64,000 bases of DNA. Origin: Erythrophleum ivorense (Eukaryota > Streptophyta > Magnoliopsida > Fabales > Fabaceae). Under the pieces are notes generated by a model. The model did not search any database and had not been told where the DNA came from. It worked only from the letters and a program-made list of their open reading frames with translations. The stretch lies in NCBI GenBank assembly GCA_026724425.1, contig JAIUCV010000001.1:14924556-14988555 (forward strand). Reading direction: 5' to 3'. This document shows positions 20,511-33,162 of the stretch, one piece after another. Both the position numbers and the translations under genes were made by a program. The first letter of the stretch is position 1, and each line of letters starts with the position of its first letter.

Positions 20511-23205
20511 TTAGTTGAATATCAATGTCAAACCTTTGTACTTTGAAGATTTCAATAGTTCTAGTATTTATCTTTTTTATAGATGTTTTAGCTATATTAA
20601 TTAATTCATAAATTGCTTTCTATTCTATAGCAAATTATGACTATTTTTTTCATAGTAATATTTTTAGTTTGAATTCCCAATGTTATAGTATTGTATACTT
20701 TGGGATGTAATTGAAATGAAATAATTTGGTTTTATTTTAAACCAAACTATTCTAGTTACTAGGTTAGATTAAATTCCACTTATAATAGATTGATTTGGAT
20801 TGTTTACTCTCTTTTATTTGTCATAATTGCTAAAATAAGAGTATTTATTCTTTGATGGAATGAAACTATCATTTCAATTTGAATAACCCTTACATTTATA
20901 TATCCAAGATGAGGGTTTTTTTTTTCTTAAGCCTTTTTACTTTATCAAAGATTAGAATTTCAGCCATTCCATTTTCATAATTTTTTATTATAGTTTTTTT
21001 ACTAGACTATTTAAAATGTCAAGCACTCCAAAATTTCATTTTTGAAATATTGTATACTTTATCTTTTTGAAGTGGCATTAATTTATCTAATTGACTATGT
21101 TCTTTAGTCATAATTTTCTTCTTCGCATACAGGTCTTGAATCATGTATATTCATTATAAAAATCAATTCAAATTTGTTATCTAATTCACTTTCACTTGTA
21201 TTGGTAACTTCATATAAAACTGATTCATTATTAAAAATATTTTCACCAAAACATATTTCCAATTTTATTTATATATAATGTTTATATCATTTTCTTAGTA
21301 ACATTTCTATTTTGGGGCCCTGTGGAATTATATGACCTTCTTCATTATAGATATAACATCAATTATTTTTTCTTGGTTTTGTAATTTTTTCCTTACATAT
21401 CTTTTCTTCTTCCTAATATATTCGGATTTTCCAATTTTTTCTGTTATATTTTCTTTCAAATTCCCAATTTTTTTTAGAACAATATTTATTCTTAATTGAT
21501 TTTTAACTTGTTTAGTTACTTTTGCTATTAAATAATGGTATACTAGTTTCGAACATGTATATTTAATCCTATTTCTTAAACTATCATAGCCAATGAATTT
21601 TTCTAAAAATCATTAGAATTATTATTATATATTTCATCCCATGATAGTGATTGTCTATGAAAATATTGATTTAACTAAAATTTTGAATTTAAATCATTTA
21701 ACTGGTAGTAATGTTGTTAAAACTATCTAGAGAATCCATCCAATTCTCTAACATTACATAATTTTAATTTTGGAAAAATGTAATTAGTACATGAATTAGA
21801 ACTAATTTCATCCATTGATATACAAAATTCCATTATTATAATTCTTACAACTTTTTGAAGGATTTGTTTAGAAGTTTGAAAATTATTTAATGACTCACTT
21901 TTTTGAGCTTTTTCCATTATTAAATTTTCTTATTTCCTAAGAAATTTTAAAGTGTCCACTTACAATATTTCTGCTAAAAAATCTAAGAATTTTATTTTAG
22001 ACTATTTATCTTTGTTGTTTATTCATATTAATCATTAGAAACATTTTTTTAAAATCTAAATAAGTACCATTTATGAATAGATTTTGTTTATTTAAATAAT
22101 TCATTCTACTATTTATAGTTAGAATTTCTTTCTCATTATGTCTAGTTTGTTTAGGCGAAATGCTATTTTATTATTGACAAAAATTTTCTTATACTTTATT
22201 TAAATATAAGGTCTATTTTTAGATCTATTTCCACATAATCTTTTTTGTTTTTGCCTATTTTTCTTTTTTCCTTTATCTTTTACTTTTCTTGTATCTTCGA
22301 CTGTATAAATGATTTCTTCCATGGCTATTTTTTATTCTATTTTTTCAGATTTAGTATGTTCAATTTCAACTTTTTCATAGGGAATATTTCTATCTTCCTT
22401 TATACCCTTTAATTTTTCATTTTCTTTATTATTAGATACATCTGTTGTATCATATTAAAAAAATAGTGATAATTTTGTCTTTCAAATATTTTTTTCATTT
22501 TTAGAATCAAAGTCCTAAATAGTTTTTAATAAAAATGCTTTTTTCTAATTACTAGTGTTTAAATATTGATTTTGCCACTATTTAATCGAAGATTTGGCAT
22601 AATTAAACTTGTTCTTATTTGTTCTAATTTTTTTTCTTTTAAATTACAAATTTTGTTATTTTAATATAACATATGATTATCTTTATTATCAACTAATGTT
22701 GAAGAAGCTTTTTATCTAAAGCTTTTGCATGACTAATTACTTCTTTATGATTTTTATGATTTTTTAATTTATTTTTTTAAATTAACTAGTAGTGCGGTCT
22801 ATACTAGTATTGATACAACTATTAAAAGTAAATAAGTTGTTTTTAGATTTTTTTTCTTTATATACAAACTGTGTTCATAAACATTTTTTTTTCATTATTT
22901 CCATACTCATTTCCTAGGCAAGTTATGTATTTCATCTTAGATATGCATATGGTTAATAATGGCATCTTGAGCTACAAACTTTTCTCCTAAAAAGACTAGT
23001 ATACAAAGCCAAACACATGGCACAACAACTAATAATAGAAGATATAACCACTCAACCATATGGGATTTTAAGTTATCAAAACTAAAGAACAAATAACTTA
23101 AATAATAAATGAGAATACAAATATGATAGAAAATTTACAAGCTTAAATATTTGTAGTAAATATTACCTTTTTACTTTACTATGATGCTAACTTTATCATT
23201 TTTCT

Positions 23206-23707
23206 CTGTCATTTTTGTTCCCCACTATAACTTTCCAATTTGATTTTTTAAATGGACAAAAATTATTGAGTGACTAAATTGAGAATTTCACTTTAAAGGC
23301 TTAAATTAAAAAGTTAATCATCTTCCAATAACAAAAAAAAAAGCTTATTGTATTTGTTTTTGGGTTTTCCTTTTTGCGTCATGAGAATCTTAGACATTTG
23401 TCTTTGGTTTTTGTTATTAATACAAATACGATATGTTGTTCTTTCTCTTTGGGGCCTTGGCCTAATCAACCCAACTGATTTTTTTGGAGCTTTCATAGAA
23501 AACTCTGAACTATCGACCAATCTTCATAAAAAAATTTTAAAAAGTTGTTTACCAAAAAAAAAAAAAAGAGGCTTTCAGCCTTTGACAAAAAAAAGTAACA
23601 ACATTTTCTCCTTTCTTACTTCTTGTCTTTTTTTTTGAAGTAAAGACACTTTTCTTTTTATATTTGTTAGGACATAAGACATTTTGAAATAGATAAAAAT
23701 TAAAAAG
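23206..23707. other. AT-rich sequence, nothing firmly recognised
   Basis: Small overlapping frames on both strands (23314-23638) have no recognisable similarity. A poly-A/poly-T-flanked block (23333-23585) may be a retroposed fragment, but no landmark domain is visible. Confidence 0.3.
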
Positions 23708-23903
23708 TAGATTACAAAGATTTTTTTAAAATTTTATTAAAATTATACGAACACTTCTTTTATTTTTAAGATATACACTTTAGTTTAATTTTAATTTAAT
23801 TAATTAAAATACTCTTTATTAGCCTAAAATTAAACTAAAGTACATATATTAAAAATAAAAAAATTTATATAATTTCAACAAAATTAAAAAATCCTTATAA
23901 TAA
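23708..23903. mobile_element. Foldback MITE-like element
   Basis: Nearly the whole 196 bp is one imperfect palindrome. The left arm runs from AGATTTTTTTAAAATTTTATT to ACTTTAGTTTAATTTTA. The right arm is its complement, with the apex near 23800. Arms are about 80 bp. It is related in style to 48004-48457 and 50248-50527. Confidence 0.65.
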
Positions 23904-24974
23904 ACTCAAAATTAAAAGGCCGATCCAATTGTATGGCCATTTTAGCTGAATATTGTTACGGTTCAAAATTAGAGTATTGTTGAATGGAGCCAATCTTTGT
24001 ACCCAAAAAAAAAAAGAAAAAAAAAGAACAGAATAGAGCCAAACCTCCCAAGTTTCAAAGTACCAAAACTGGAGGCAGAACTGCACTAAATCAAAATTAA
24101 AGTTTTGTTGAACTGCCAACATTTTCAAATTACGGCTTGTCATTTACGAATCTGTATTTACAAATTAGATAACTAAAACATAAATTTGAGAATTATGCCC
24201 TCATTTTTTCGTCATGAAATATGATATTTCTTTAATTCTGTTGGGTATTATGTCACCTTCCATTACTATATTTTATTATCCTTAGATCCTCTAGAATATT
24301 GCATTATGTACAATTAAAAAAATGACATAAAAGAATAAAAGTATAAATAAAACTTATTTCCTTTTTTTCCATCTATTCTTTTTTTTTTTTTATTGTAGGT
24401 TGTGTATTTACTTGTTAAATATAAAAAAATTCATATTTATTAAGTGATTTCATTACATATATCAGTTTTTTCATCAATGTTCATTGAACAAATTATCAAA
24501 AATTATTATTGAACAAAAAAAATTAATTGTTTTACATAATGATCCTTATTTATTTTTACTCATCACTGTTTTAATTTTATGTACTTATATACATCCCAAT
24601 TCTATAATTCTTTTGCATCTATTTTTTCATATAAATCAATATTATACTAACGTTTCTTGATCTCTCCTCTCTCATCTATGTTTTACCCTCTCTACTAATA
24701 ATTTACGTAATTAGCTTCCAATGCAACATAATGTTTCCATGCATGTTACTATATTGTGTTATACATATTCTTAACAATATTAAAACCCAGTTATTGTACT
24801 GCAATAAATCATTCTACGATTAAATTCTCAATCAACAACATATAATAATATTTTCACAAATGGCAATTTTGTTTTTTAAAAAGGGAATTGAATCATGTAT
24901 TCAAGGATCTATAACGTGAAGTATAGTTAGATTGATGCTAAAGTATCATTAATTCAATTATGACTATATTCTAT
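23904..24974. other. AT-rich intergenic sequence
   Basis: No gene recognised. A minus-strand open frame (23895-24143) is hydrophobic and without similarity. The sequence ends in TCTAT (24970-24974), the target copy of the large Copia element. Confidence 0.4.
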
Positions 24975-26207
24975 TGATAATTGAGGAAGGTAAATAGGTG
25001 TAATATGCAAAAAATTAAATAATATAAAATTTTTGCCAATACAAAAGTGAAGGAACAATCGACTTCTAATTTTTGAACACACAAAAAGTGGAGCTAACAA
25101 ACAATGACAAACAAAATCTTAAAAAGATGTAAGTGAGCAAGTGGAGGAAGTAAATATATATATATATATATATAAACATGCAAAATAAAATAACAACATG
25201 CATTGCCAAAAGTGAAAGATGCAAACAATTATGTGATGCAATACAATGATATGCAACGAATGGAGCGAGCAATTGCAGTACAAAGTTAACTTAATATTTG
25301 AAGGCATGATCTTACAAAAATGGAGGAGGCAAGTTGAGCAAAAAGTAAAAGAGAGTAAGGGCAAGAGAATCATGTAAAGATTTATTATGATTTAGCCCCT
25401 TGTACTTATGTCTAATCCTCTTAAATTTCTAAGGGGTTTTTTCTTCATTTTAAACAATAATCTTTATAACAATGATGGTTTTATGTGCTTATTATCAACA
25501 CGGGTTTTCAAACTCACCTTAAACTTATTATATGGTTTCATACAGCTCACCCTCAACTAAGTTACTCATAAATTTACAATAAATATTGAAGGAACAAATT
25601 GACTCTCTTTTTCAAAAATCTTGCTAAGCTTAAAATTTGCTTCTAATAAGCAAATAAACTAGACACTAAGCAATGTTTATAGTAATTCAAAGACTTTTTC
25701 TTTCTCATTATTTCTTTCTATATTTTAATTTGCTTTTTGAATCTTTGCATATGTATAAACTTTTAGTAACTCCAAGTCATTAGATATATTCTTGATCATG
25801 CAGTATTTTTTTGGCTGGAACAGGTTCAACATGTCTCTAATTTTCAAAATTTTTTATCTTTGTAGCTACCACTGACTTTAAGTAACTTTTCCCATGTAAC
25901 CCATTTGGTCTAATAATCATTAATGCCATACAAGGCTTAATAGATGGGTTTGAGTAAAATAACATTTATACAAAAAATAAAGGCAGTTGTAGTAGAGAAA
26001 GACAAAAAGAATTACTGTTTCAAACTTTGATTATATTTTGTCTATACAAAAATAATTCATTTTTGTCATATGCATATTAACTGTTTAGTCTTTTAGTTAA
26101 TGACAACGAATACATAATTAGGCCATCAGACATAAATGGGCTTTTATATAAATCAACTTTAGGTTCTGTTATTATCAAAGTCATAAGCCCACAACCTTGA
26201 CCCAACA
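24975..26207 (-). repeat. 3' LTR of the SIRE/Maximus-type element
   Basis: A 1233-bp direct repeat of 41443-42646. It includes an (AT)n run (25154-25174) at the same relative place as in the other LTR, and the same CAACCTT...CCAACA terminus. Confidence 0.92.
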
Positions 26208-28544
26208 ATCTACCCTTTTAATGATGACAAAACCATTATGCAAAAGGTTAAATAATTTATGTAAAAGATCATTTTATGCTCCCTTTGAATCATTGCACAC
26301 AAGTAAGAAGAAGACAATTTAGTGGAGTTATAAGATAACCATGCAGAATAGAATAATACCATAAGTCAATATAAGTAATCAACACAAATAACTGAATAAG
26401 TCAACACATTTTACATACTATTCTCCCCCTTTTTGTCAATAGTAAAAAGGAACAAAATAGAAGATTAGAGTAATAATTGCAATAGAAGCACTATAGAAAC
26501 TCAATAAAGCACAAATAATAGATAGAAATTCAAGTAAAATGCATAGATAAAAATTAAAGTAGGACTATCAAAGACATATGCCAAAGTATTAAAAGCGTTT
26601 TAAGTTATAGTGCATCCCTAAGTTGTTGATTGATATGATGAAATGCCTGACCCATCTAATTAGTAAAATGAAAACCAATAGTCAATGTCCTGAAATTACT
26701 GTAGAAAGTCTTGTCTATTAGTTTGGAATGCTTACTCAGTGTCATGCAGCTCAATAGATATGAAGTCCAATTACTACTGAATCGCTCCTTGACTACTTAC
26801 CATAGTGCGGATAGTCTCGACATTTGTCACCAAAGAGTCAAAATCATTTTGCAAGGCTTGCACGTTGTTATTTAGGTTACAAAAAAGCTAGAGAACTTCA
26901 TCGTTGGAGGGAGGAATAATGGCTGAAGGAGGTGTGATGGAAGAGGAGTGAGGTTGATGATGATTGATAGGAAGTGCAACAAGTAAGGGTGGAAGAGGCA
27001 GAGATTGGTGATGATCCATAGGAGGTGAAAGAGGTGAGGGTAGAAGAGACTGAGATTGATTAGTAGGAAGTAAGAGTGGAAGAGGCAGAGGTTGATGTTT
27101 TGAGTAATAAGTGGTGGAAAAGACTAAGGTTGAGGATCAACAAGAGGTGGAGGAGTATTGGTTGGAGTAGGTGGAGAGAGTGAAGATTATGGTGTAGGTG
27201 TAGTGGGAAAAGAGAAGGTAGAGGTAGTAGAGGTGTGTCTATGAGAGTAGGAGGAAAGAATGGAGGTTGTAACGTCTTATTTTTTCGTAAAATACTGAAA
27301 TGAGTCAGTTTTCAAAGGAAGTCCCCTGAGATGAGCGATTGAAGGTCAAATAAAATTTGGATAAAATTTTAAATAATAGAAAATGAGGATTTGAGCATTG
27401 AGTTTCCCAGAAACTAAGGTCAGAGTGATTTAAAAAAATTTGCCAAAAGGCCAGTGACATTTTTGTAAATAAGTGTAATTTTGGAAAAGCACCTAAGAGG
27501 GCTTTTTAAATGGACATTTTGAGTTTTCTAGGGTTCTCAGAGGCCCTAAAAACTATGGTAAGCCCTGAGACTGGTAAAGCCCCTCCAGTATACTCTTTTC
27601 GACGTCGGTCGACCCAAACTTTGACTGGTCTATTCGAAAAGGTTTTGAGCTCTGATTTGAGTGATTCCAAAGGTATTTTATTAAATTGGGAATCTAAATT
27701 TTATAATGGAAAAGAAGGTTCTTAAAAAAGAGCTAAAACAAAGGAAAAATAAAAATGCTACTAACAAAGGGCAAAAGTGGAAATAAATGGCAAAGTGAAG
27801 CTTCCACACCCTTTTTTAAAAGACATGTCCCCACTCTCCTCCATTTAACCAACTCTCTTCTGCCCAATTTTAGAGAAATTGTCCAGCCCTCTTAGGCGCA
27901 CCAATAGCAAGGGAAAAGAAGAAGAAAAAGCTAAGATTTTGGTAAGGAATTCTTAGTTTTTCAAGCCTTTCCTTTCACCAACTCTCTTCTCCTTCTTTCC
28001 CTCTTATTTTCCATGGTTTTCTTTAAGTTTTTGCTGCTGTTTTTAGGCCAGACCAAGGAGGAAATTTTCATGTTTGTGGAGGAGTGTCCAACCAAGTGGA
28101 AGAGCAAGCAAAGAAAAGCAAGAAAATAAGGTAAAACTTCCATTTTTTGGCAGTTTCTTCCTCCCCCTTCCTCTTGCACGAATTTGGCCACCATGAGCCC
28201 AATTCTTAGGGGCTGTTTTCTGTCCAATTCATGGAGGGATCAGGGGTTTTAGGTGGCAAGGATTAATAATAAACCAATAGAATTAAGAAAGGGGCATTAG
28301 GAAATAAGATGAAACCATTAAGGATCCAAATGCTTTTTTGCAAATCTGATTTGACACGAATGCTCTTAGGCTTAAATGAATGTTTAAATGTGCTTCTAAG
28401 ATCCCTAAGAGGTCCCCCATATACCTCTTCCTCTATGAAAACAAACAAAACCTCATTGAAAGTCGTGAACCTAGAAGTTGGAAAAGTGTAGAGCACTTAA
28501 GAGGATTGTAAAAACTGATTTAATAGCTTGTTGAGAGAGATAGC

Positions 28545-29218
28545 TAGGGGCCTACTCCTCCTCCGCCACCGCCACCACAGCCCTCAGACCATTCTGAGCA
28601 CTTAGGGGTGACTTATTCAGATGCACAGCCACAGATGCAGGCTGTTGCCCCGATTCCACCAGCTTAGACGCCTCCTGCACAGCAGCAGCCCTTGACCAAA
28701 AAAGTGATTACACAGTTCAGGAAATTCGGGCCTCCCACCTTTGATGGTGAGATGAATGCAGATAAAGCTGAGGCTTGGATTATGGAATTAGAGAAAATCT
28801 TCGAGGTGATGGAATGCACATCTGAGTAGAAGCCAAGATGGCTGCGTTCTAGTTACAGAAAGAAGCAATTTACTGGTGGAAGGGCATTAAACCTATTTTG
28901 AGAGCGAGAAACACCCCGATCACCTGAGAGGCATTCCTCTAGGCATTCCATGAGAAATATTTCCCCGATTCCATCAGAGACGAAAAAGAATCAGAATTCA
29001 TTCTATTTAAGCAGACTCCGGGGATATCCTTGAACCAGTATGTAGCAAAGTTTGTTGAGCTCTCCAGATATTCCTCCTACCTGCAGAGGCATGATGATGA
29101 GAGGTGGAAGGCAGACAGATTAGAGAAGGGCTTGCTCCCTGAGATTAGAGATAGGGTAGTGCCATAGAGAATCAGGCACTTTAATACCCTAGTTGAGGTA
29201 TGCAGAGTAACGAAGGGT
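28545..29218 (+). pseudogene. Ty3/Gypsy gag remnant
   Basis: After a Pro/Gln-rich N-terminus (28553-28680, including a run of CCN codons) the frame reads a retrotransposon gag core: FRKFGPPTFDGEMNADKAEA, then W-I-M-E-L-E-K-I-F. Later come a W-x-x-F-x-x-x-F...Y-F-P segment and the Q...Y-V-A-K-F-x-E-L-S...E-K-G-L-L-P-E-I-R core (by about 29150), reached after frame changes. Stops (for example at about 28828) and a frameshift disable it. The gag core, with the pol remnant next door, suggests the chromovirus Tekay/Del clade. The zinc knuckle is absent because the segment ends at an inversion junction near 29218. Confidence 0.85.
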
Positions 29219-29760
29219 ATTTATTATTCATGGTTATCTTATTGAGTTCTCTATAATCTATACATAGCTTAAGGCTTCCGTCTTTCTTCTTTACGAATAA
29301 GACTGGAGCTCCCTACGGTGAAACATTGGGTCTAATGAAACCCTTTTTTAAAAGCTCTTCTATCTATCTCTTTAACTTGGCTAGCTTAGTAGGAGCCATT
29401 CTGTACAGGGCCTTAGACATTGGACCTGCCCTAGGTACAATATCTATAGGAAATTCTAATTCTCTCTCTGGGGGTAGGCCACTAATCTCCGTTAGGAATA
29501 CCTTAGGGAACTCTCTCACTACTGGAATTTCCTCTATTCCCTCTTCTACCTCAACCCGAACTGAAAAGAAAACTAGGAACCCCTGGTAACCATGCTCTAA
29601 GGATCTCTTAGCCTGGGAGGTGGTCATAACAACTAGCTCAATCCTAGTACTAGGCACAGTTCCACATTCTGGCACAGTAATACATTTGCAGCTACAGTCT
29701 AGTATGGCATTGTTCACAGATATTCAGTTTATACTAATGATCAAATCAATATCAATAAGG
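29219..29760 (-). pseudogene. Ty3/Gypsy pol fragment, inverted relative to gag
   Basis: The minus-strand frame (29364-29717) reads the protease-RT linker: IPVVREFPKVFLTEISGLPP, then R-E-L-E-F-P-I-D-I-V-P and a Y-R-M-A-P segment. Continuing left (29219-29340) comes the RT fingers motif G-A-P-V-L-F-V-K-K-K-D-G-S-L-R, followed by C-I-D-Y-R-E-L-N. It breaks off before the catalytic Asp-Asp box. In an intact element this follows gag on the same strand. Here it faces gag, so the piece was inverted. Confidence 0.9.
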
Positions 29761-32700
29761 GGCATACAAATCAAATCAAGTGTGGTATAACAATGATTGA
29801 ACTGGACTACACAATTTAAGCAGGCATAGGAGGTTATGGCTCTGTTTCTAGTGGGAGTGGATACATGCAAGTCATATGATAATGTACACATACTCAGACC
29901 CAACCTCCTAGCACAGTCATATGATATAAAAGAATGGCTAGCACTCGAATCAAATAATGCAGTTATAGAAAAATCATTTATCTTAGAATATTTGATGAAT
30001 TTTCAAAGTTGGCCAAAATTCTTGAAAATGTCTGATGTACTGTTCCATTGGGTCCGAATTGTTTTTCTATCACTCAGGGGTCAAATGAAGTCCAATTGCC
30101 ATGAAATTTTATAGGTAGAAACTAGAGGTCATAAGTGAATTTTATCAACTAGAATCACCCCATTTAGATGTCTAGAGAGGGAGATATGATTTTTAGAAGA
30201 CTCAGTCCAGTGTCAGGCATCCAACCAGACCTTAGTCACTGTTTGATCGAAATTTAGGGTCTGGGCGAGCTTGAACTGGTTTAGAGTGATTTTTTCCTTC
30301 TAGCTAACATCCTCAGCTTTCTAGATTGGTATAATTCACTTGAATTGGAATTTTGTGAAATTAATTGGATATTTTTGTAATTCATATCAGTAAACTGTGA
30401 TAGCATCAGGACCCAGTCCGACCTTCAGATTATTTTGCATGTTAAACACTCTATGTGTGGGATGTTATAACTTTTATATATTTTTAGCATAAAGTAGACA
30501 TCCTAAGAATTCCAGAATGACCAAGATTATATGATTTCAATTTTTCTAGATTTAGTTATTATTTTCCAAAATTTTGGACAGAATGGAGGCAAATCTGGCT
30601 GAAATTCAATAACTTCAATTTATGCTCCATTTCAGTTTTCTTGAGTCATGAGAAAGATTTTGTGATAAAAATGAGTAGTAATGATGTATTTAAATATAAG
30701 AATGCATGGTATGAATCCACACGATCCATGTGGCACCAATAATGAATTTTAAGCATGATGTAACGCGATTAAATCCATTATCGTTGTTTTATGACCATGA
30801 TGATGATATGGAGCTTATGAATGCCATGAATGGGGTTAGATATATATGGTATTACAGAGGTGATGAAGAGAGAGAGGAAGGAAAAAAGTTAGGAACTTCT
30901 ATTTTTGGGGATAAGAGAGGTAAAGGAAGTGGACAAGTCATCATCAAAAGTGGAGGAGGGAGTTGACCAAAGTATTTTTCTTTTCTTTAAAGAAGGAGGA
31001 TGAGACGGAAGAGGCATAGGGTTAGTAGAAAAGGAGGATGGTGAAGGAGGCACGAGAGTAGTGAAGGATGGTAGAAGAGATACTAGAGTTGAAGAATCAT
31101 CACCTTGGTATTCAAAAGTTGCTAAGTCATCAAAAACATGTTCTTGTTTAGCTAAAAGGGCAGTAACTTCACATATAGGACTTATTGCAGAAGGTTTCTT
31201 CACTCTAGTTACTGCAACTTTCTTCTTCCTTTTAAAAGAGGAAGCTTTTGCAACTTTCTTCTTAGGCTCAATGTTAGAGGTAGAGGAGCCTATTGGAGTT
31301 TGAGAAACCCGTTATAGTTGATTTAAAATGCCTTAGGATCTACCTTGAATTCTTCTACATCACAGTTTTGAATCCGCTCAGTTCTAATGAGGGTGTACTT
31401 CATATATTGAGGTATTGTTGCATCGTAAGACACTAAACCACCTGAGGTAAGTAACCTTCAAAACTAACTCCATGCCTTTTGAAAATTCAAGTGAGAAGTA
31501 TCCTATAGGATAAGCTTATTACTTACGAAGAACTTTTAGCCACTTCTTCCATATATTTTAACATCTAATAAAATATGTTAATGCTTTGCTAAGCTATTAA
31601 ATTATATATCCAAAACACATCTCTTTGAGATAGTACATCTAATGTTCGTACTCGAGGAAACATGGTTGAGCTAATAACATGTGTTGCAATGCAATAAAGA
31701 AAGGCTAATGCCTAGGCATTTATCTTTCTTTCAGTGATTAAATCCTTTTGCTCCACTACGACTTCAAAGGCATCAGCATATTTAGCCTTCATCTAAATAG
31801 GCCAAGAACATCTAACAAAATAATATTCTTGACCTCTCTTAAAGGAAACCCCAAATATATTCTCCAAAATGTATGCCCCAACAATAATAATCTTTCCATT
31901 GACAAAGGAACTTAATATCTTGCCTTCTTTAACAACATGTAAATTTGTGTAAAATTTGCAAACCAAGTCATTGTAGACTGGTTCATCTTATTTACCAAAA
32001 GGCTCCACTTTATATCCTTAAAATCCAACTTGATAAAGCAATTTAAATGAGTTAATTTTACGAAATCAACACACCTATCCCTAACAATAGGCTTGTACTA
32101 GAAATCTGTAAGATAATGGTCCGAATGCTATTATGACCTAAATTTTGGCAATTGATGTGTATATAGTTTGGCACAGGGTTCTCTTCTTCAACCTTCTATT
32201 TCCTCTTGCCCTCAATTATTTGCATTTTCTTAGCTGGAGTTTCTTGAAAAGAAAGTCCAATAGAATGTTTAGGGTGTCTTTGGGTTTCTTTGTCTTCTTC
32301 CTAATTAGGGTTTTCATCAACAAACCTTTTTCTTTTCAATTGATGATTTAAAGTAGAGGCCTTTTTAATTTCTTATTTCTTTTGTCTTTCCAATTTCTTT
32401 AATTGTAGTTTCTGAAGTGCTTGCTCTTATTTTTTGTACTCTTCGTTGACGACTATTATTTTTTCAACTAGAATAAATTTCTTTTGCCATTGAGATCTTT
32501 TAAGATAAAATGTGAAATGATTTATGGTTCGATCCATATACCATTCTAGGGTTAGGGCAGAGTTTCAAGAAAGAGCGAAGGATAGAGGAAGATTATTGAA
32601 ATGACACTTCATTTCATACTTTTGAGCAGTTTATCTAAAAAAAGGCCATTTCGTACATTAATGGGGTAATTGCCATTAATGCCCAGTCATCATTAATCAT

Positions 32701-33059
32701 CCAGTGGATAAAGAGTTCATCCTCGAGATGCACTATTTCAAAACTAATTAATACTTTAATAGATACCTTAACTTTTGTGGCAAACTCAAATTAATTTATT
32801 TTCTTATGTACTGAACATTATACACATATCGACACCATTAGTGAAGCAATACATAAATAAAGAGAAAAGCCAATAAATGACAAAATAAGTGAATAAATAT
32901 TGATATCTGGTAAAGTAATAGTAGCATATGATGAAAAGGAAGTAATTATCGAGATGAGTTAAAGGAGGTAGATTGTGAAGGGGAAGAGGCAGGTTGCTCC
33001 ACCACAAAAACTTCTTAGAAAATATTATATATTATTAATCAGTCTTAGTTCTTTTCTAA

Positions 33060-33162
33060 AAAGGACAAACTTATTTTCCAACAAGTGTTTAGTGAATACA
33101 TCAATAAGCTAATTTTTAGTTTGTATACAAGTTATCTCTACATTTTCTCTTTAGACATGGTC
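33060..33162 (-). pseudogene. Copia RNase H C-terminal fragment (separated by G2)
   Basis: The minus strand continues the RNase H/connection segment, with a V-E-I and a D-V-F-T-K motif (with stops), directly after the HHFIRD block at 36873-36900. The solo LTR G2 splits the two halves. Confidence 0.75.

Larger units (their letters stand above)
15005..23205 (-). mobile_element. Endogenous pararetrovirus copy B (near full length, decayed)
   Basis: About 8.2 kb on the minus strand, or near 7 kb after subtracting at least three MITEs and an ATT microsatellite; that size fits a Caulimoviridae genome. From right to left it holds a decayed primer site (23178-23191), an AT-rich leader, a Lys/Arg-rich region (about 22200-22450), a broken reverse-transcriptase region (about 18150-18720), and a noncoding 3' region (about 15005-15450) matching copy A. 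Stops and frameshifts interrupt every domain and the longest frames are below 70 codons, so it is a relic. A degenerate Ty3-like element is the main alternative. The lack of LTRs, the primer site and the repeated unit structure favour a pararetrovirus. Confidence 0.65.
27268..30856 (+). mobile_element. Collapsed and rearranged Ty3/Gypsy element (G3) nested in the Copia element
   Basis: The outer ends are TGTAACGTC (27268) and GGTATTACA (30856), flanked by the perfect 5-bp duplication GAGGT (27263-27267 and 30857-30861). 27268-28540 matches the start of the long LTR as in G4. 28545-29218 is a plus-strand Gypsy gag. 29219-29760 is pol on the opposite strand. About 29940-30856 matches the LTR end. 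The missing LTR middle, primer site and most of pol point to deletions plus an internal inversion after insertion. It is the only copy here that still carries coding domains, and it identifies the whole long-LTR family as Ty3/Gypsy. Confidence 0.85.
26208..33050 (-). pseudogene. Sirevirus-type post-pol region (env-like ORF3 remnant), interrupted by G3
   Basis: Between RNase H and the 3' LTR lie about 3.2 kb of non-LTR sequence once G3 (27268-30856) is removed. On the minus strand broken frames encode a Ser/Pro-rich part (30889-31203) and a helical part with a segment like YYFVRCSWPI and Ile/Val-rich strands (about 31600-31920). A proline-rich stretch (about 26880-27240) follows. A second purine tract occurs at about 26420-26432, in line with the duplicated purine tracts of Sireviruses. 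Some Sireviruses carry an env-like gene here; calling this env-like is by position, not by a demonstrated fusion protein. Stops are frequent. Confidence 0.55.

Noticed and set aside
23348..23638. 96-codon plus frame with a hydrophobic start
   Set aside because: No family recognised, flanked by A and T runs, and overlapped by an equally long frame on the other strand.
25066..25373. Hydrophobic minus-strand frames resembling small membrane proteins
   Set aside because: They fall within the 3' LTR of the Copia element and include an (AT)n microsatellite. The related frame in the other LTR (41628-41849) differs.
29326..29589. 87-codon plus frame
   Set aside because: Antisense shadow of the Gypsy pol fragment, which has recognisable RT motifs on the minus strand.
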